DNA from: Simmondsia chinensis
Taxonomy: Eukaryota; Streptophyta; Magnoliopsida; Caryophyllales; Simmondsiaceae
DNA length: 64,000 nt
Reading direction: 5' to 3'
Assembly: GCA_018398585.1 (NCBI GenBank)
Contig: JAGTTD010000019.1
Span: 9,089,702 to 9,153,701 of the forward strand
Shown: positions 21,014-32,723 of the stretch, in pieces
Layout of the letters: each line of letters starts with the position of its first letter
How positions within the stretch are numbered: position 1 is the stretch's first letter
The notes under the pieces: generated by a model
The model's database searches: none
Told to the model about the DNA's origin: nothing
The model's input: only the letters and a program-made list of their open reading frames with translations
Position numbers and translations under genes: made by a program

Positions 21014-22630
21014 TGTTAGAATCGGTGTCCTCAAAACCCAATTAGTTAGTTTTAAATATTAAATAAAACAAATTATTTTATCTATTTATTGTCTAAATAT
21101 GTTTTTACGAGTCAAACATGCGTGTGATTGTTTTCTAAAACGTTCCATGAGATAGACGTAGTCCAAGATGACATGTCATGTTTGGTTTAAGTGGCCAATG
21201 AGATTGAACCACAGATGGAATTAGATCAAACCAGTGATATATTGTCAAAATATATTCGTAATCGATGATAAGTTTGGACAACTTGTCTGATAAAACTATA
21301 ATATGATACTTTTGATGACTTGCCTTGATCATATAAATAGGGATCCAAAAGTGTTATATTGATGTTGTTAATAAGATTGAAACACTGAGTAAGACCACCT
21401 AAATTAGTTGTTTCTTTACAGTTATCAAAAAATATTTATTTCTATAAGATGATAACGTCCAAGAAATATTTTAAACTCGAGCATGGATTGTTTGTCGCTT
21501 CGATGTACCAAAAGGATTATTCACATCGTGCTTACTTAAATCTCACGCGCACTAGGTAACGACATGAAGTATAGCGGGAACAATTATTTTATGTGGAATC
21601 TACATTCCTTAACGAGATAAAGATGCCCCCTTATTGATTCGCAAGCATACGAACAAATTCAAAAATCTTTGGCCAATACGGAAATTGTTCTCTAGTATTG
21701 AATTGTTCGAAAAAGGTAAGTCGGGAACAACGGCGATAGAGGTGAAAAAAATAATGATAGTAGTTAAAGATGTTTTTGCTCACGGATATCTAACAGATGG
21801 GCTAATTTTCGTAACAATAATAAAAGTTATTTGAAAAATTCTTGAGTGATTATATTTAATTCTAAAGTATAGTAAAACTTATTTAGTGAAATTAAGTTTT
21901 ATTAAATGGTAATCAATTGTTATAATGAGATAATAATCAGATTTGACCCATTTGGAGCGAGAGTTAAATTGTCCACGAGGTTCCTTCGCAAGTTTCAACT
22001 TAAGCACTGTTTGAAAATATTTAAAAAATAAATTTATGAGATGAATTATTTACTTATGAGATAAATAAACTATTTCGTGTATATAAATATGTAGTTTTAT
22101 TGTGGAAAATAATAATAAGTTTTGGTACTTCGTTTTCTCCCATGAGGAAAATCCTAAAAAGTGCTTTTAGGGGTTTTTTGAAATTCATTGTTTAGCATAA
22201 TTTTTTCTGAAAAATTATTTTTTGGAAAGATTGAAAGGAAAAATTTTGTTCTGAAATTTTTCCTAAGTTAAATATTTTTGAGAGCCCATACTACAGGTGC
22301 TAGAACAAGTCATTGCGAAGAAGACCTTAAGGTGTCAGGATATCTCCTTCTAATTTCAAATCTTCAAGTATTCACGCTTCCAATATGTCTAATCAAATAT
22401 ATGATATTTAATTTATTTTGTTTTATTTCATTTATTCCACATTCTTTATTTATACTTATTTTATTCGATGTTTTTCGATTGTCGTATTATGAACCTATTA
22501 AAGTAGGATCTAGATCTAATTAAAAGAGATTTAATTATATCAGGGCTTTAAATTTAAAATTGAGAATATTTAATTTGTTTTTCACTGTGCCCGCTCTAGG
22601 AAAATATTTTTTTGAAATATGTTCTCAACA
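21014..22630 (+). mobile_element. 5' LTR of Copia C
   Basis: A 1617-bp LTR from TGTTAGAATC to CTCAACA, directly followed by the tRNA-Met-type primer site. A promoter-like CATATAAATAGGGATCC lies at about 21331-21347. It aligns along its length with 30997-32718, but lacks about 105 bp near 22085. Confidence 0.88.
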
Positions 22631-23120
22631 ATTGGTATCAAAGCCAACTCTGAGTACCTTCATAATCGACATTTAAAATATTCGGGTTCATAGAATAGAA
22701 GTATCTAGATTTATGAAAATATGAAATAGAGAATTTCATTAAAGGAAAAAGGAAATCTTGAAGATTGTTGCTAAAGAATTTAATAACAAGATTGAAAATT
22801 CATTAAAGTTTTAAATTATTTAAAATTTTAGATTGATTCAATAAAGGAGCGTATCTAATAAGATTAGATATTGAAAGAGTTGAACGATTAGATTATTAAT
22901 CTAATGTAATTAGATTATAAACCAAGGTGTGAAATATTCAATTGTTGAATATTTTATAATAATCCAAAACGCCATATATCTAATATGATTAGATATACAG
23001 AATTATTTTATCTAATGAGATTAAGATATAAAATAATTATTTATTTATTTATATTACAAAATTAAAAAAAATTAAGGGCAAAGCGCTGGGCATTATACAT
23101 CCCACAAAGTTTTTTTCTTT
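22631..23120 (+). pseudogene. Primer site and gag-leader remnant of Copia C
   Basis: The stretch starts at the primer site (22631-22645) and should hold the gag start. All frames are broken and AT-rich and I cannot identify a gag motif, so only position supports the call. It ends at the RTE LINE insertion. Confidence 0.35.
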
Positions 23121-23124
23121 TTAA

Positions 23125-24015
23125 TTATTTTTATTACAACAACAACAATAACAACAATCTCGGTGCCTCAAGGGCTCCCGCGTATGCAGGGTCTGGAAGG
23201 GGTAGGATGTACGCAGCCTTACCCCCTCATGGCGCCCTGATGAGAGACTGTTTCTGAGGACCCCTATCCTGATAGTTGATAGTTAAGAAGGGCATGTGAG
23301 TAGAGCATGTAAAGCATGTATGCAGAATATGAAGAACATGTAAAGTGTAGGGATCAAAAAAGCATGTAAGGCATGTAAAGTGGGTGAGCATATAAACAAG
23401 TAAGCATGTAAGCATGTAGACAAATAAGCATGTGAGCATATAAACATGAAAACATGCAAGCACGGGAACATGGGAGCATAGCAATATGGCCAAAGATAAA
23501 ACCAAACAAGATAGTAGGAGAAAAATCTACATGCGACACCCTGCCAGGGTATAGTGTATAGAAAGTGTAGGGGGATAGGGACAGAGGAAGTAGAGAGAGA
23601 AAGAGAAAGGGAGAGAAAGTAGATAAAGAGAGCTAGCTTACACGTGTTCTGTGATCCTACACCGCTAAATCGGATATCCCTACACTAATCTTCCACTGAG
23701 CTCTATTTAAGGCCATCTCTTCATTTAGGTTGAGGTAGGCAAGGTCTTTTCGGATTGTCTCTATCCAACTCTTCTTTAGCCGCCCTCTTCCTCTCTTCCC
23801 GTCTGCAATAAGAAGTTGTTCGCACCTCCTTACAGGGGCAGTTATGGGTCTGCTCCTGACATGCCCAAACCATCGCAGACGTTGCTTCCTCAACTTATCC
23901 TCTATTGGAGCGACGTCTAATTTACTTCTTATGACGTCACTTCAGATCCTGTCCTTTCTTGTATGTTCACACATCCATCTAAACATCCTCATCTCCACAA
24001 CCTTCAGCTTCTGTG
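23125..24015 (-). mobile_element. RTE-type LINE 3' fragment inside Copia C
   Basis: On the minus strand, 24015-23657 encodes the C-terminal part of an RTE-clade RT protein: KVVEMRMFRWMCEHTRKDR, then RLRWFGHVRSRP, then RGRGRLKKSWIETIRKDL and EEMALNRAQW, ending at a stop near 23657. The 3' UTR contains an imperfect (AGCATGTA)n array (about 23285-23480) and ends in the family tail and (TTG)n near 23136. An in-frame stop after KKDRI shows decay. The 5' end is truncated, as is usual for LINE copies. Confidence 0.85.
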
Positions 24016-24158
24016 TGTGATTTTAAGTACTTTTACTATTTAAATAAATAATTAATTAATTAGAATGATATTTTAATTAAGATTATGCAATAATCTTTTC
24101 TAAAAGTGTTTTAGAAAAATCTTTAATTACTCCAATATTGTTAGGCCTTAAGTGTTGT

Positions 24159-26756
24159 TGATGCAGCCACCAAATAACCTTTGGCGGGTAAAGACGGGTG
24201 AACCAAAAATAGGCGGGATTAGGACGCCAAGGTTAGACGAAAAGCGGCCTCGCGCTTGTGGTTGGCACATAGCTTGGCGGGTACATGGTTAGCGGCATGA
24301 CTGGTGCGCGGGCTAAAGTCATTCACTGCAGTTAGAATCCATTAAGGCTTGGCATTAGTGGGTTCAGGGGGCTTGGCGTCACCAGGATTCAAAACAGGGC
24401 AGGCAAGATTCAAGGCATGAGACGCGGGATTTGAATCCGATTTTGGTTTCTATCCGTTGTTAGCTTTTATTTTGATTTTCTTTGTGATTTTCTTTCGTTA
24501 TTTAGGTCCAATGCTTTTATCTATATAAAGAGGGATGATGCTAGGATTGGGGAGAATTGTTTTAGAAATATTTTGAGTTTTTAGTTCTTTCTATTCTTAA
24601 GTGTGAGAATTAAGCTAAATTTTATCCTTCCCCTTGTAATTTATATTAAAGATTAAAAAAATTCAAAAGCAAGGCCGTTGAACCTTCCTGTACCCCTATT
24701 TTCCAATTTCACATGCTGCATCAGTTGGTATCAAAGCTCAGAACATTTTCTGGTATGGCCTGTGGCCGTCAGAGGAACGCCAACATTGAGGACGTTATCG
24801 TCAACAGCGGACCAAAAGGAGAGTGAAGGAATTGGAGGAGAAATTCCAACGAATCGAGCATTGCTGGATTCAACTCCGGGCAAATCCCGATCTTACACCG
24901 AGATCCCTACCCTAACACCCATTAACACCTGGTGCTATCAAAGAGGAAAAGGACGAGATCTAGAATCTGGCATCGGATGCTGACTTACAGGATCCCAAGC
25001 CGAGGCGATATCGACACAATACCGAAGACGCCGTCATTGAAAAATGGAGGGTGGACACTCGCATCCATGATGAATTTTCGGAGATTGAAGAGGAAGACGC
25101 CATAGTGGTGGACGAGACTCAGGACGATGGTGAGGTGGAGATAGAGGGTGATGAAGGTCCCTTGCTGTTGGTCGGGAGAGTAGGCTTCATGCCTGAAGAA
25201 GTAGAAGGGGATGATTAGCTACGACACCATATATTCCAGATGACATGTACCATTGGCGCAAGAGTATGCCGCCTAGTCATCGACTCGGGAGTTGTGAGAA
25301 TGTCGTCTCCAAAGAAGCCGTTCAGAAGCTACGGTTAGAGACGGAAGAGCATCTGAACCCTTACAAGTTGTCATGGCTTGAGAGCGAAGACCAGGTAACC
25401 GAGTCTAGGCGTTGCTTGGTGCAATTTTCAATTGGGTCGAAGTACAAGGATGGCGTGTGGTGTGACGTCATTGCCATGGACGCTTGCCACTCACTGTTGG
25501 GGCAACCTTAGCAATACGATAGGGGTGCCATGCATGACAGGAGGAAGAACACCTATAGTTTCATCTTTAAGGGAACGAGGATCATCTTTTTGCCCAACAA
25601 AGTTGAGGTGCCATGTGTTTCAAAGACTGAGGACCCTGAGCCAAAAGAGAGAGCCGTGTCCACAAACGAAGGTGGCGAGTCCAAGTTGGCGCCTGCCCCA
25701 GTAGGCGTCATCAAGAGAGAGACTATATTTGATGAACCAATCCATGACAAGGGAGAGGAGTCGAATATGATAGGGAGTCCATCATGAGAGGTTCACCCAG
25801 AGGGGTTGGTGTATACATTACCGCCAACAAGACAAGCACAGTGCCGGCTGGCATGGGTTCCTGCAGACGCCTTACTAAGAAGGAAGATTCCATACTAAGT
25901 AAACCTTGCGGAACATGTGGACGCCAAACACCAAGTGTTGAAGCTACTTTCTAGGAGTGACATCCGAGTAAGATAGAAAGGCGGCTCAGCGGTATTGACG
26001 CCGAAAAAGGGTGGAACTCGGCGGGGAAAGGTTGCAGGTGCTTCATTGACATAAGAGGCACGTCTACAGTGGTTGAGTCCGTGACGGGGAGCTGATTTGG
26101 TGACAAAGAGAAGTTTGCAATAGAAGGTCCCTTGGAGAATTTGGGGGGCGAATTCACTCCAACCGGGAGAGAATGATGCAGCCGCCAAATAGCCTTTGGC
26201 GGGTCAGGAGAGTTAAGGCGAACGAGCCACGAATTGGCGGGATTAGGACACCAAGGTTAGACGGGAAGCAGCCTTGCATAAGTGATTGGCGCATAGCTTG
26301 GCGGGCACATGGTTGGCGGCGTGAATGGTCCGCGAGCTAAAGTCATTTACGGCAGTTAGAATCCGTTAAGGCTTGGCGTTAGCGGTTTCAGGGGGGGCTT
26401 GGCGTCAGCGGGTTTCAAAATAGGGCAAGCGAGATTCAAGGCATGAGATGCGGGATTTGAATCCGATTTTGATTTATTTCTATTGTTAGCTTTTATTTTG
26501 GTTTTCTTCATGATTTTCTTTCCTTATTTAGGTCCAATGCCTCCCTCTATATAATCGGGGGATGATGCTAGGATTAGGGAGCATTGTTCTAGAAATATTT
26601 TGAGTTTTCCCTTTTTTTTTTTCCCTATTCTCAAGTATAAGAATTAGGATGAATTTTATCTTTTCCCTTGAAATTTTTATAAAGATTAATAAAAATTCAA
26701 AGGGAAGGCCATTGAACATTTTCGTGCCCATATTTTCCATTTCACCCACTATATCA
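24159..26756 (+). mobile_element. Internally deleted Gypsy element with perfect TSD
   Basis: LTRs lie at 24159-24723 (565 bp) and 26174-26756 (583 bp), both starting TGATGCAGCC. The 5' LTR ends TGCTGCATCA and is followed by primer site GTTGGTATCAAAGC. The target duplication GTTGT is perfect (24154-24158 and 26757-26761). The 1450-bp internal part keeps the gag leader, protease and the first bases of RT, then jumps to the element's 3' end and purine tract. It cannot move without help. Its LTR termini match those of the Gypsy at 8541-13726, but the LTR interiors differ, so it is a relative and not a direct copy. Confidence 0.88.
25060..25640 (+). pseudogene. Gag end and protease remnant of the deleted Gypsy
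   Basis: An acidic gag-linker segment (about 25070-25215) is followed by a protease-like stretch with HRLGSCENVVSKEAV near 25280, where the catalytic DSG is changed to RLG across a small frameshift. VWCDVIAMDACHSLLG follows near 25457-25504, the C-terminal protease block also seen in the Gypsy at 8541-13726. An RT-start trace (AVLTPKKGGT) lies near 25993. No RT catalytic box, RNase H or integrase core remains. Confidence 0.75.
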
Positions 26757-27134
26757 GTTGTTATTCAAATTGTTTGATAACATGACACTTTTTAAGTTTT
26801 AGTTCACATGTTGAATATTATTTAAATGATTTAAATATTATGTACAAAGTGAATGAAGTTATATGGCCATATAACTTGGTGAAATATTTGATTTCACTGA
26901 GTTGGATAATTTTTTTCCAAATAAATCTAATATGATTAAATAATTCAATAGTTAAATTATTTGAAAGAAAAATTCTCATAATGTATCTAATGAGATTAGA
27001 TGATACAGGTTGGATAATTAAAGGAATCTAACATGATTAGGGTTTTATTTCATGGTTAAATAAAATTTAGAACGTTATTCTAATACTGATTATAAGATAA
27101 TCAAATTTAAAGAAAGAACCACTGTTTAAAATTT

Positions 27135-27990
27135 CAAGTGGGAGCGAGGTTTAGGAGTTGATTCCTCACAGTCTCCATTGCCAGTCTAACAATATAGTGG
27201 ATAGGCGCTACTCCCTGAGGAGGGCATTTATTCGCGGAATGCAGGGTTAGAGTTCTTTTTGATAGATGGAAGTACGGAGAAACAGATGTGACCACATATC
27301 CATGGAGTATCTTGTGTACTTATATAGACATCTAGGCAATGGTATACACTTGACTAAGATAATATGGTAGTCTCCTAGGAAGCATTGTGATATTATATTT
27401 AAGGTTAAGGTAGAAACGGTGAGTTAATTATGTTTAGGAAATATATCAATTGAGAATAGTCCTCAACTTTCTAATAACTCATTGCACCCCACTCCCACGG
27501 AGTAATGGGTAGATTGATTAGTTCGCTGTTGCACACACAGAGAAAATAGTTAGGTAGATTCCATAAATTTTTTTGTTTGCTAAAATTATTAAAAGGTTCA
27601 TAAGACTCAAAATATCAAGTGGGAGTGAGCTTCTAAGTGAATGCTCATGGCCTCCATTACCGGTCTAAGATTGGATCTCTTACGACAGACTGAAGGAAAA
27701 ACAGGCACGGCCACACCGACGTGGAGTCTTCATGGACTTGTATGGATGTCAAGGTAGTGGTGTACACTTGACTAGGGTCTACATTAGCCTCCCCGAGGAG
27801 CTCTATTGTATAACCTTAGATGATGAGGGAAGTGTGGTGTGTTAAACATGTTTAGTAAGAGTTTACAAGAAACGTATTTATTGAGAAGAGTTCTCACCCT
27901 TCTAATATCTCAATTCAGCCTCGCCGAAGGGGAGTGTTTGGTAATTTAGTTGGGTCGCCACGGCATACATGTAATTTTGATTATTTTCTA
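27135..27990. repeat. Direct repeat of about 481-bp period inside Copia C
   Basis: Two diverged copies start TCAAGTGGGAG[CT]GAG (27135 and 27616). They share TCTCCATTGCC/CTCCATTACC, GGAGTCT, GTACACTTGACTA and TTCTAATA blocks in the same order. No reading frame is kept across either copy. The opening words resemble the purine tract of this Copia type. Confidence 0.65.
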
Positions 27991-29309
27991 AACTAAGAAA
28001 AGTAATCATGTATGTTATATGGCTTGTTTATAATTTTGATTTAAGACTGGTTATTGTCTTATGCATTGTGATCAATACTGATATGTGTTACTTGCCTATT
28101 TTGTTATGCTCATTGTGATATAATATCTCTTAGTACAGATGGAGTACTAGTTGATGCTCAGGGTTCTCTAGTTTGCTACTAGTATATCTACTAAGTTCAT
28201 AAGAACATTAGGGATGTTAAACTAGACTAATGAGTTTGTCGCATGCAACATTCAGACATTAGATGTCGAATGTGTTCTAATATTAGATACTTGACTTGTC
28301 ATTTATAGAAGAGATGATCCAATACTTGAAAGAAGTGTTTGATTAGAGAACTGACAGCATGAGAACAGCTAATAAGAAAGATGATGGACACACATTTTTG
28401 TTGAGAAAGTTCAGTTCAAAAGCATGTCATATGATAATGGCTTATTTAATTGAACTAGAATTCTTGATACAGATATAGATAGCCAATCTAAACACGATAT
28501 GATCTTGACTTGCCTATCCAAGTCTTTCAATTAGTTTGGATTAAACACATCGAGTAATAGAGATTACTCGTTGTTTAAACAAATTAAAAGTACAATTAGA
28601 CAGAAAAGTTGTCATGACATCTAAGAGAAGAGTCTACTTACTATAAACATCTTCTCCGGGATTAGGAACCTTTACAGGGTAAGATAAAACATGAGTCAAA
28701 AGAGTTTTGTCTCTATTATAAAAGCATTGGACATTAGTATTTAAAAGGAAATGTCTAGGTACTTAGATACTATTGTTGCCAAGACCAGGAAGCTAACAAA
28801 ATGAAATATTCGATATCCCGTCACCTCTAGTTGCGACTAATAGGTAGTTCACTAGTGTGCTGGTGAGTTGTTTTTAGTAGGGGCATCAAGAGATAGTAAT
28901 TTAAGTCAAAGAATGTACTTTTAACTTTAAAGTAACTATCTTAATGTACTTTAGAAATTTGATTTCTATCTACTATTTGCTTTAAAATAGTTTTCAGTTT
29001 TTTTTCCCCTTAAAATAGACTAATAATTAAGTAAACAAAGTGTTTAGTTAAAAGGTACATTGGTAGAGAGTTGACTTTTTTTATCAAAAACTAAGTTAAT
29101 GGAAATTTATTAGTCTAATACAAGCTACACTATCTGACCAAATAAAGAAGAATTTCCTGAAGACCATATAGCCTTTTAGTGGCCCTTGATCTTAGGTCAC
29201 ATTAATCTAGTATGATTCAAAACTAGTTTGATTTATCTTACAGGATCATTAAGTACTAAAATGATAACTGGTAAGAGAATCATATTCTAATTAATGGTGA
29301 CTGAAAGAG

Positions 29310-30400
29310 CCCTTAAAAATGAAGGTAGTAGAGCCTTTAATCTGTTAGAACTTGTTCATAAAATGTTTATAAACTACTAAAAATTCAAGTGAGCGGAAGC
29401 GAATAGTATTCATAAAATATTTATGAATGACTACTTAATAAGTTGATATATGGATATACCTATGAAGACTGAAGTCTTGAATCTTTTGAAAAATTCAAAA
29501 AATCAAAGACTAAAGTTGGGATCAGTTAGGCAAATATATCAAGTTACTTTGATTATATCAAAGCGGTGATTTCAGGAAAATTCTTATTTTTCCTTATTGC
29601 AAGTGTTATAAAAAGGACAATAATGTGTTATTGAATATGGTAAGATTCATATGATAAGTCACATGTACATATCAAAGGGTTTGTTTCATAAGAGGTTTTA
29701 GAAAGTGTTCTAAATGTACAGCAAATAGCTTGTATTGAATAGATTGACACTAAGAGCAGTTGTGTCTCTTTAGCTTGATACCACTTAAAGTTTAGATGAT
29801 GTATTGAATATATCTTCAACCAGGTTATTGTCACACTAAATACATAAGAGCTTTAGTGTAGTGGGAGGATGGTCAAGGTCACTTGATGGATTCATGTCTT
29901 CAATCTTAACGGTTAAGCATGATGGTGAATATGATCCTTTAGACTATAATGAAACTCTTAAGTATAAAGATATAGACCAATTGGTCAGGGCAACAAAAGT
30001 AAAGTTAACGTAATTATATTTTAACCAAGTTTGGGAACTTATAGAGGTGTCGAAAGACATTAAGTGCATTAGATTAGATCTGAATGTATCTACAACAATA
30101 AAGAGTTGAGTGGACGAGAAGGTTGAGATCTTCTTCGCTAAATTGATGGCAATGGGTTATACCATAAAGGAAGGAATCGTCTTTGATGAAATCTTCTAAC
30201 TAGATGCTATATTTAAGTCTATAAGGATGCCCTTATCCATTGTATCTCACTGTTATGAGATACGGAAATGAAAATTAAGAGGATGTTTTTTGAATGATCA
30301 TCTTGAGAAAGTTATGTATATGATACAGCCAGGCAAGTTTAGGAGCATATAGTATGCAAATTTAGGTAGTCTATTTGTAGACTTAAATAAGCACCTTGTC
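29310..30400 (+). pseudogene. Integrase and RT remnants of Copia C
   Basis: Broken frames match Copia pol in order. NLLELVHK at 29340 corresponds to the integrase start. A segment near 29400-29500 with SFEKFKK-like words corresponds to the core. A stretch at 30025-30330 reads VWELIEVSKDIKCI, VEIFFAKLMAMGYT, FKSIRMPLSI and MYMIQPGKF, the usual order in Copia RT. Stops occur every 20-40 codons. No YVDD box could be found. 28000-29300 and 30400-30990 hold no clear motif. Confidence 0.65.
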
Positions 30401-30996
30401 CGTTAAATAGTAGATTCGATGGCGATTATCGAGTCGTAGTGATTTGAATCAATGGTTAGTGAACAAAAAAGTACATGTGAAATGGCTACAAAGTAGTAAC
30501 TTTCAATGTGTTGCATATAGAGGTGGCATTCTGCTTATTGAGAAAGGTGTAGAATTATCACGAGCTGTTAAGATTTAATTGTTTAGTTTGTTTAAAATGA
30601 AAGAATCAAGATGAGTACACTATGTTCTTAGGATCAAACTTTAGTGAGATTCTAAGAAAAAATGTTAAGTTTATCATGGGTCGTTTGCTTTAAAAGAGAG
30701 TTTAGATGTTTGACATTAGAATTCAAATTTTACCCTTATAGTGGGAGTCATTAGATGGTGAAGAGTGAAGCAGTCTTTTATTGCTTAGTTCACTATGAAA
30801 GTTGAGTACTTGACAGCTATTAAGTTGTTGAGTAGACTAGTTAACTCAGAAAGTTCCTAGTAGATCAAAGTTTGTGAGCAAAGGAATTAGATAGTGATAG
30901 ATCAGTAATGGTTAAAGTTTATAGTCAAAGAGTTGATAGATCCCTAAAGGATACTTATGCAATATAGGGCTAATTAGGTTTAGAACAAGTGAGAGA

Positions 30997-32718
30997 TGTT
31001 GGAATTGGTGCCCTGGAAAACTCAATTAGTTAATTTTAAATATTAAATAAAAGAAATTATTTTATTTATTTATTGTCTAAATATGTTATTACGAGTCAAA
31101 CATGCGTGTAATTGTTTTCTAAAATGTTCTATGAGATGGACATAGTCCAAGATGACATGTCATGTTTGGTTTAAATGGTCAATGATATTGAACCACGGAT
31201 AGACTTATATCAAACTTGTGATATATTGTCAAAATATGTTATTAATCGGTGATAAGTTTGGAAAACTTGTCTAATAAGGCTATAATATGATACTTTTGAT
31301 AACTTGTCTTGGTCATGTGGATAGAGATCCAAAAGTGTTATATTAGTGTTGTCAATAAGATTGAAACACTAAGTAAGACCATCAGAATTAGTTGTTTCTT
31401 TACTACTATCAAAAATAATTAATTCTATAGGATGCTAATTCTAAATCCATAAAATTGTCTAAACTCGTGCATGGATTATTCGTTGTTTTCATGTGCCAAA
31501 AGGATTAGTCACATTGTGTAAATCTCACGTGTGTTGGGTAACGGCATAAAGTGTAGCGGGAACAATTGTTTTCCGTGAATTCTATATTCTCTAACGAGAT
31601 AATATCCCCTTATTTGATTCGCAAGCATATGAACATATTCTATAATTTTTGGCCAAAGTAATACATATGTTTGACATTTGGAATTAATATGGAAATTGTT
31701 TCTGTATTATTGAATTGTTCGAGAAGAGTGAGTCGGGAACTACGGCGATAGATGTGAGAAAAATAATGATACTAGTTAAAATTGTTTTTGCTCACCAACA
31801 TCTAATAGAGAGGCTGATTGTCGTAATAATAATAAAAGTTATTTAGAAAATTCTTGAGTTAGAGTATAGTAAAACTTATTTAGTCAAATTAAGTTTTACT
31901 AAATGATAATCAATTGTTAGGATGAGATGATAATCAGATACCTATTTGGAGCTCGAGTTAAATTGTCCATGAGGTTCCTTTATAAGCCTCAACTTAAGCA
32001 CTGTTTGAAAATATTTAAAAAATAAATTCATAAGAGAAATAAATTTTTATGCTAAACAAATATTCATGAGATGAATATATAATATCATAAATATAGTGTT
32101 TTAAAATAAAATAAAAAAATAAAAAGAAAATGCAAAATAGAAAACGTGAACTGTTCAAAATCACCAGCAGAGTCCTTTTGGGTTTAAATACGCGTTTTTG
32201 CTAGGTATTTTGTTGATATAAATACATAGTTTTATCGTGGAAAATAATAAGTAGTTTTGCTACTTGGTTTTCTTGCACGAGGAAAACCTAAAAATTATTT
32301 TTAAGGGTTTTCTAAATTCATTGCTTAGCATACTTATTCTGAAAATTTATTTTTTGGAAAGATTGAAAGGAAAATTTTGTTCTAAAATTTTTTCTATATT
32401 AAATATTTTTGGGAGACCACACTTGTGATGTTAGAAGAGGTCATTGCGAAGAAGATTTTAAGGTGTCAACATATCTCCTTCTAATTTCAGATCTTCAAGT
32501 CGGAGTTGGGATTCGCGCTTCAGGTATGTCTAATTAATTATATGATGTTTAATTTATTTTCTGTTATTTCGTTTGTTCTACATACTTTGTTCATACTTGT
32601 TTTATTCGATGTTTTTCGATTGTCATATCATGAACATATTAGAGTAGGATCTAGATCTAACTAAAAGGTTTAATTAAATCAGGGCTTTAGATTTAAAATT
32701 AAAAATATGTTCCTAACA
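30997..32718 (+). mobile_element. 3' LTR of Copia C
   Basis: A 1722-bp LTR from TGTTGGAATT to CCTAACA. It keeps about 105 bp near 32100-32210 that are missing from the 5' LTR. Divergence from the 5' LTR is clearly visible throughout, which fits an old insertion. Confidence 0.85.
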
Positions 32719-32723
32719 AATCC

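Larger units (their letters stand above)
21014..32718 (+). mobile_element. Copia C: long, decayed Copia element with nested insertions
   Basis: The element has LTRs at 21014-22630 and 30997-32718. A primer site ATTGGTATCAAAGCC follows the 5' LTR, and a short purine tract AAGTGAGAGA precedes the 3' LTR. The 5-bp flanks agree at four positions (AATTC/AATCC). The internal region carries integrase and RT traces in Copia order. It was enlarged by an RTE LINE fragment (23125-24015) and a Gypsy derivative (24159-26756). Without these, the internal part is about 4.9 kb, normal for Copia. It is inserted in the L1 LINE. Confidence 0.85.

Noticed and set aside
23227..23539. Cys/Leu/His-rich minus-strand frames that look like membrane peptides
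   Set aside because: They come from an (AGCATGTA)-type repeat in the LINE 3' UTR; three overlapping frames all look alike, which is typical of repeats.
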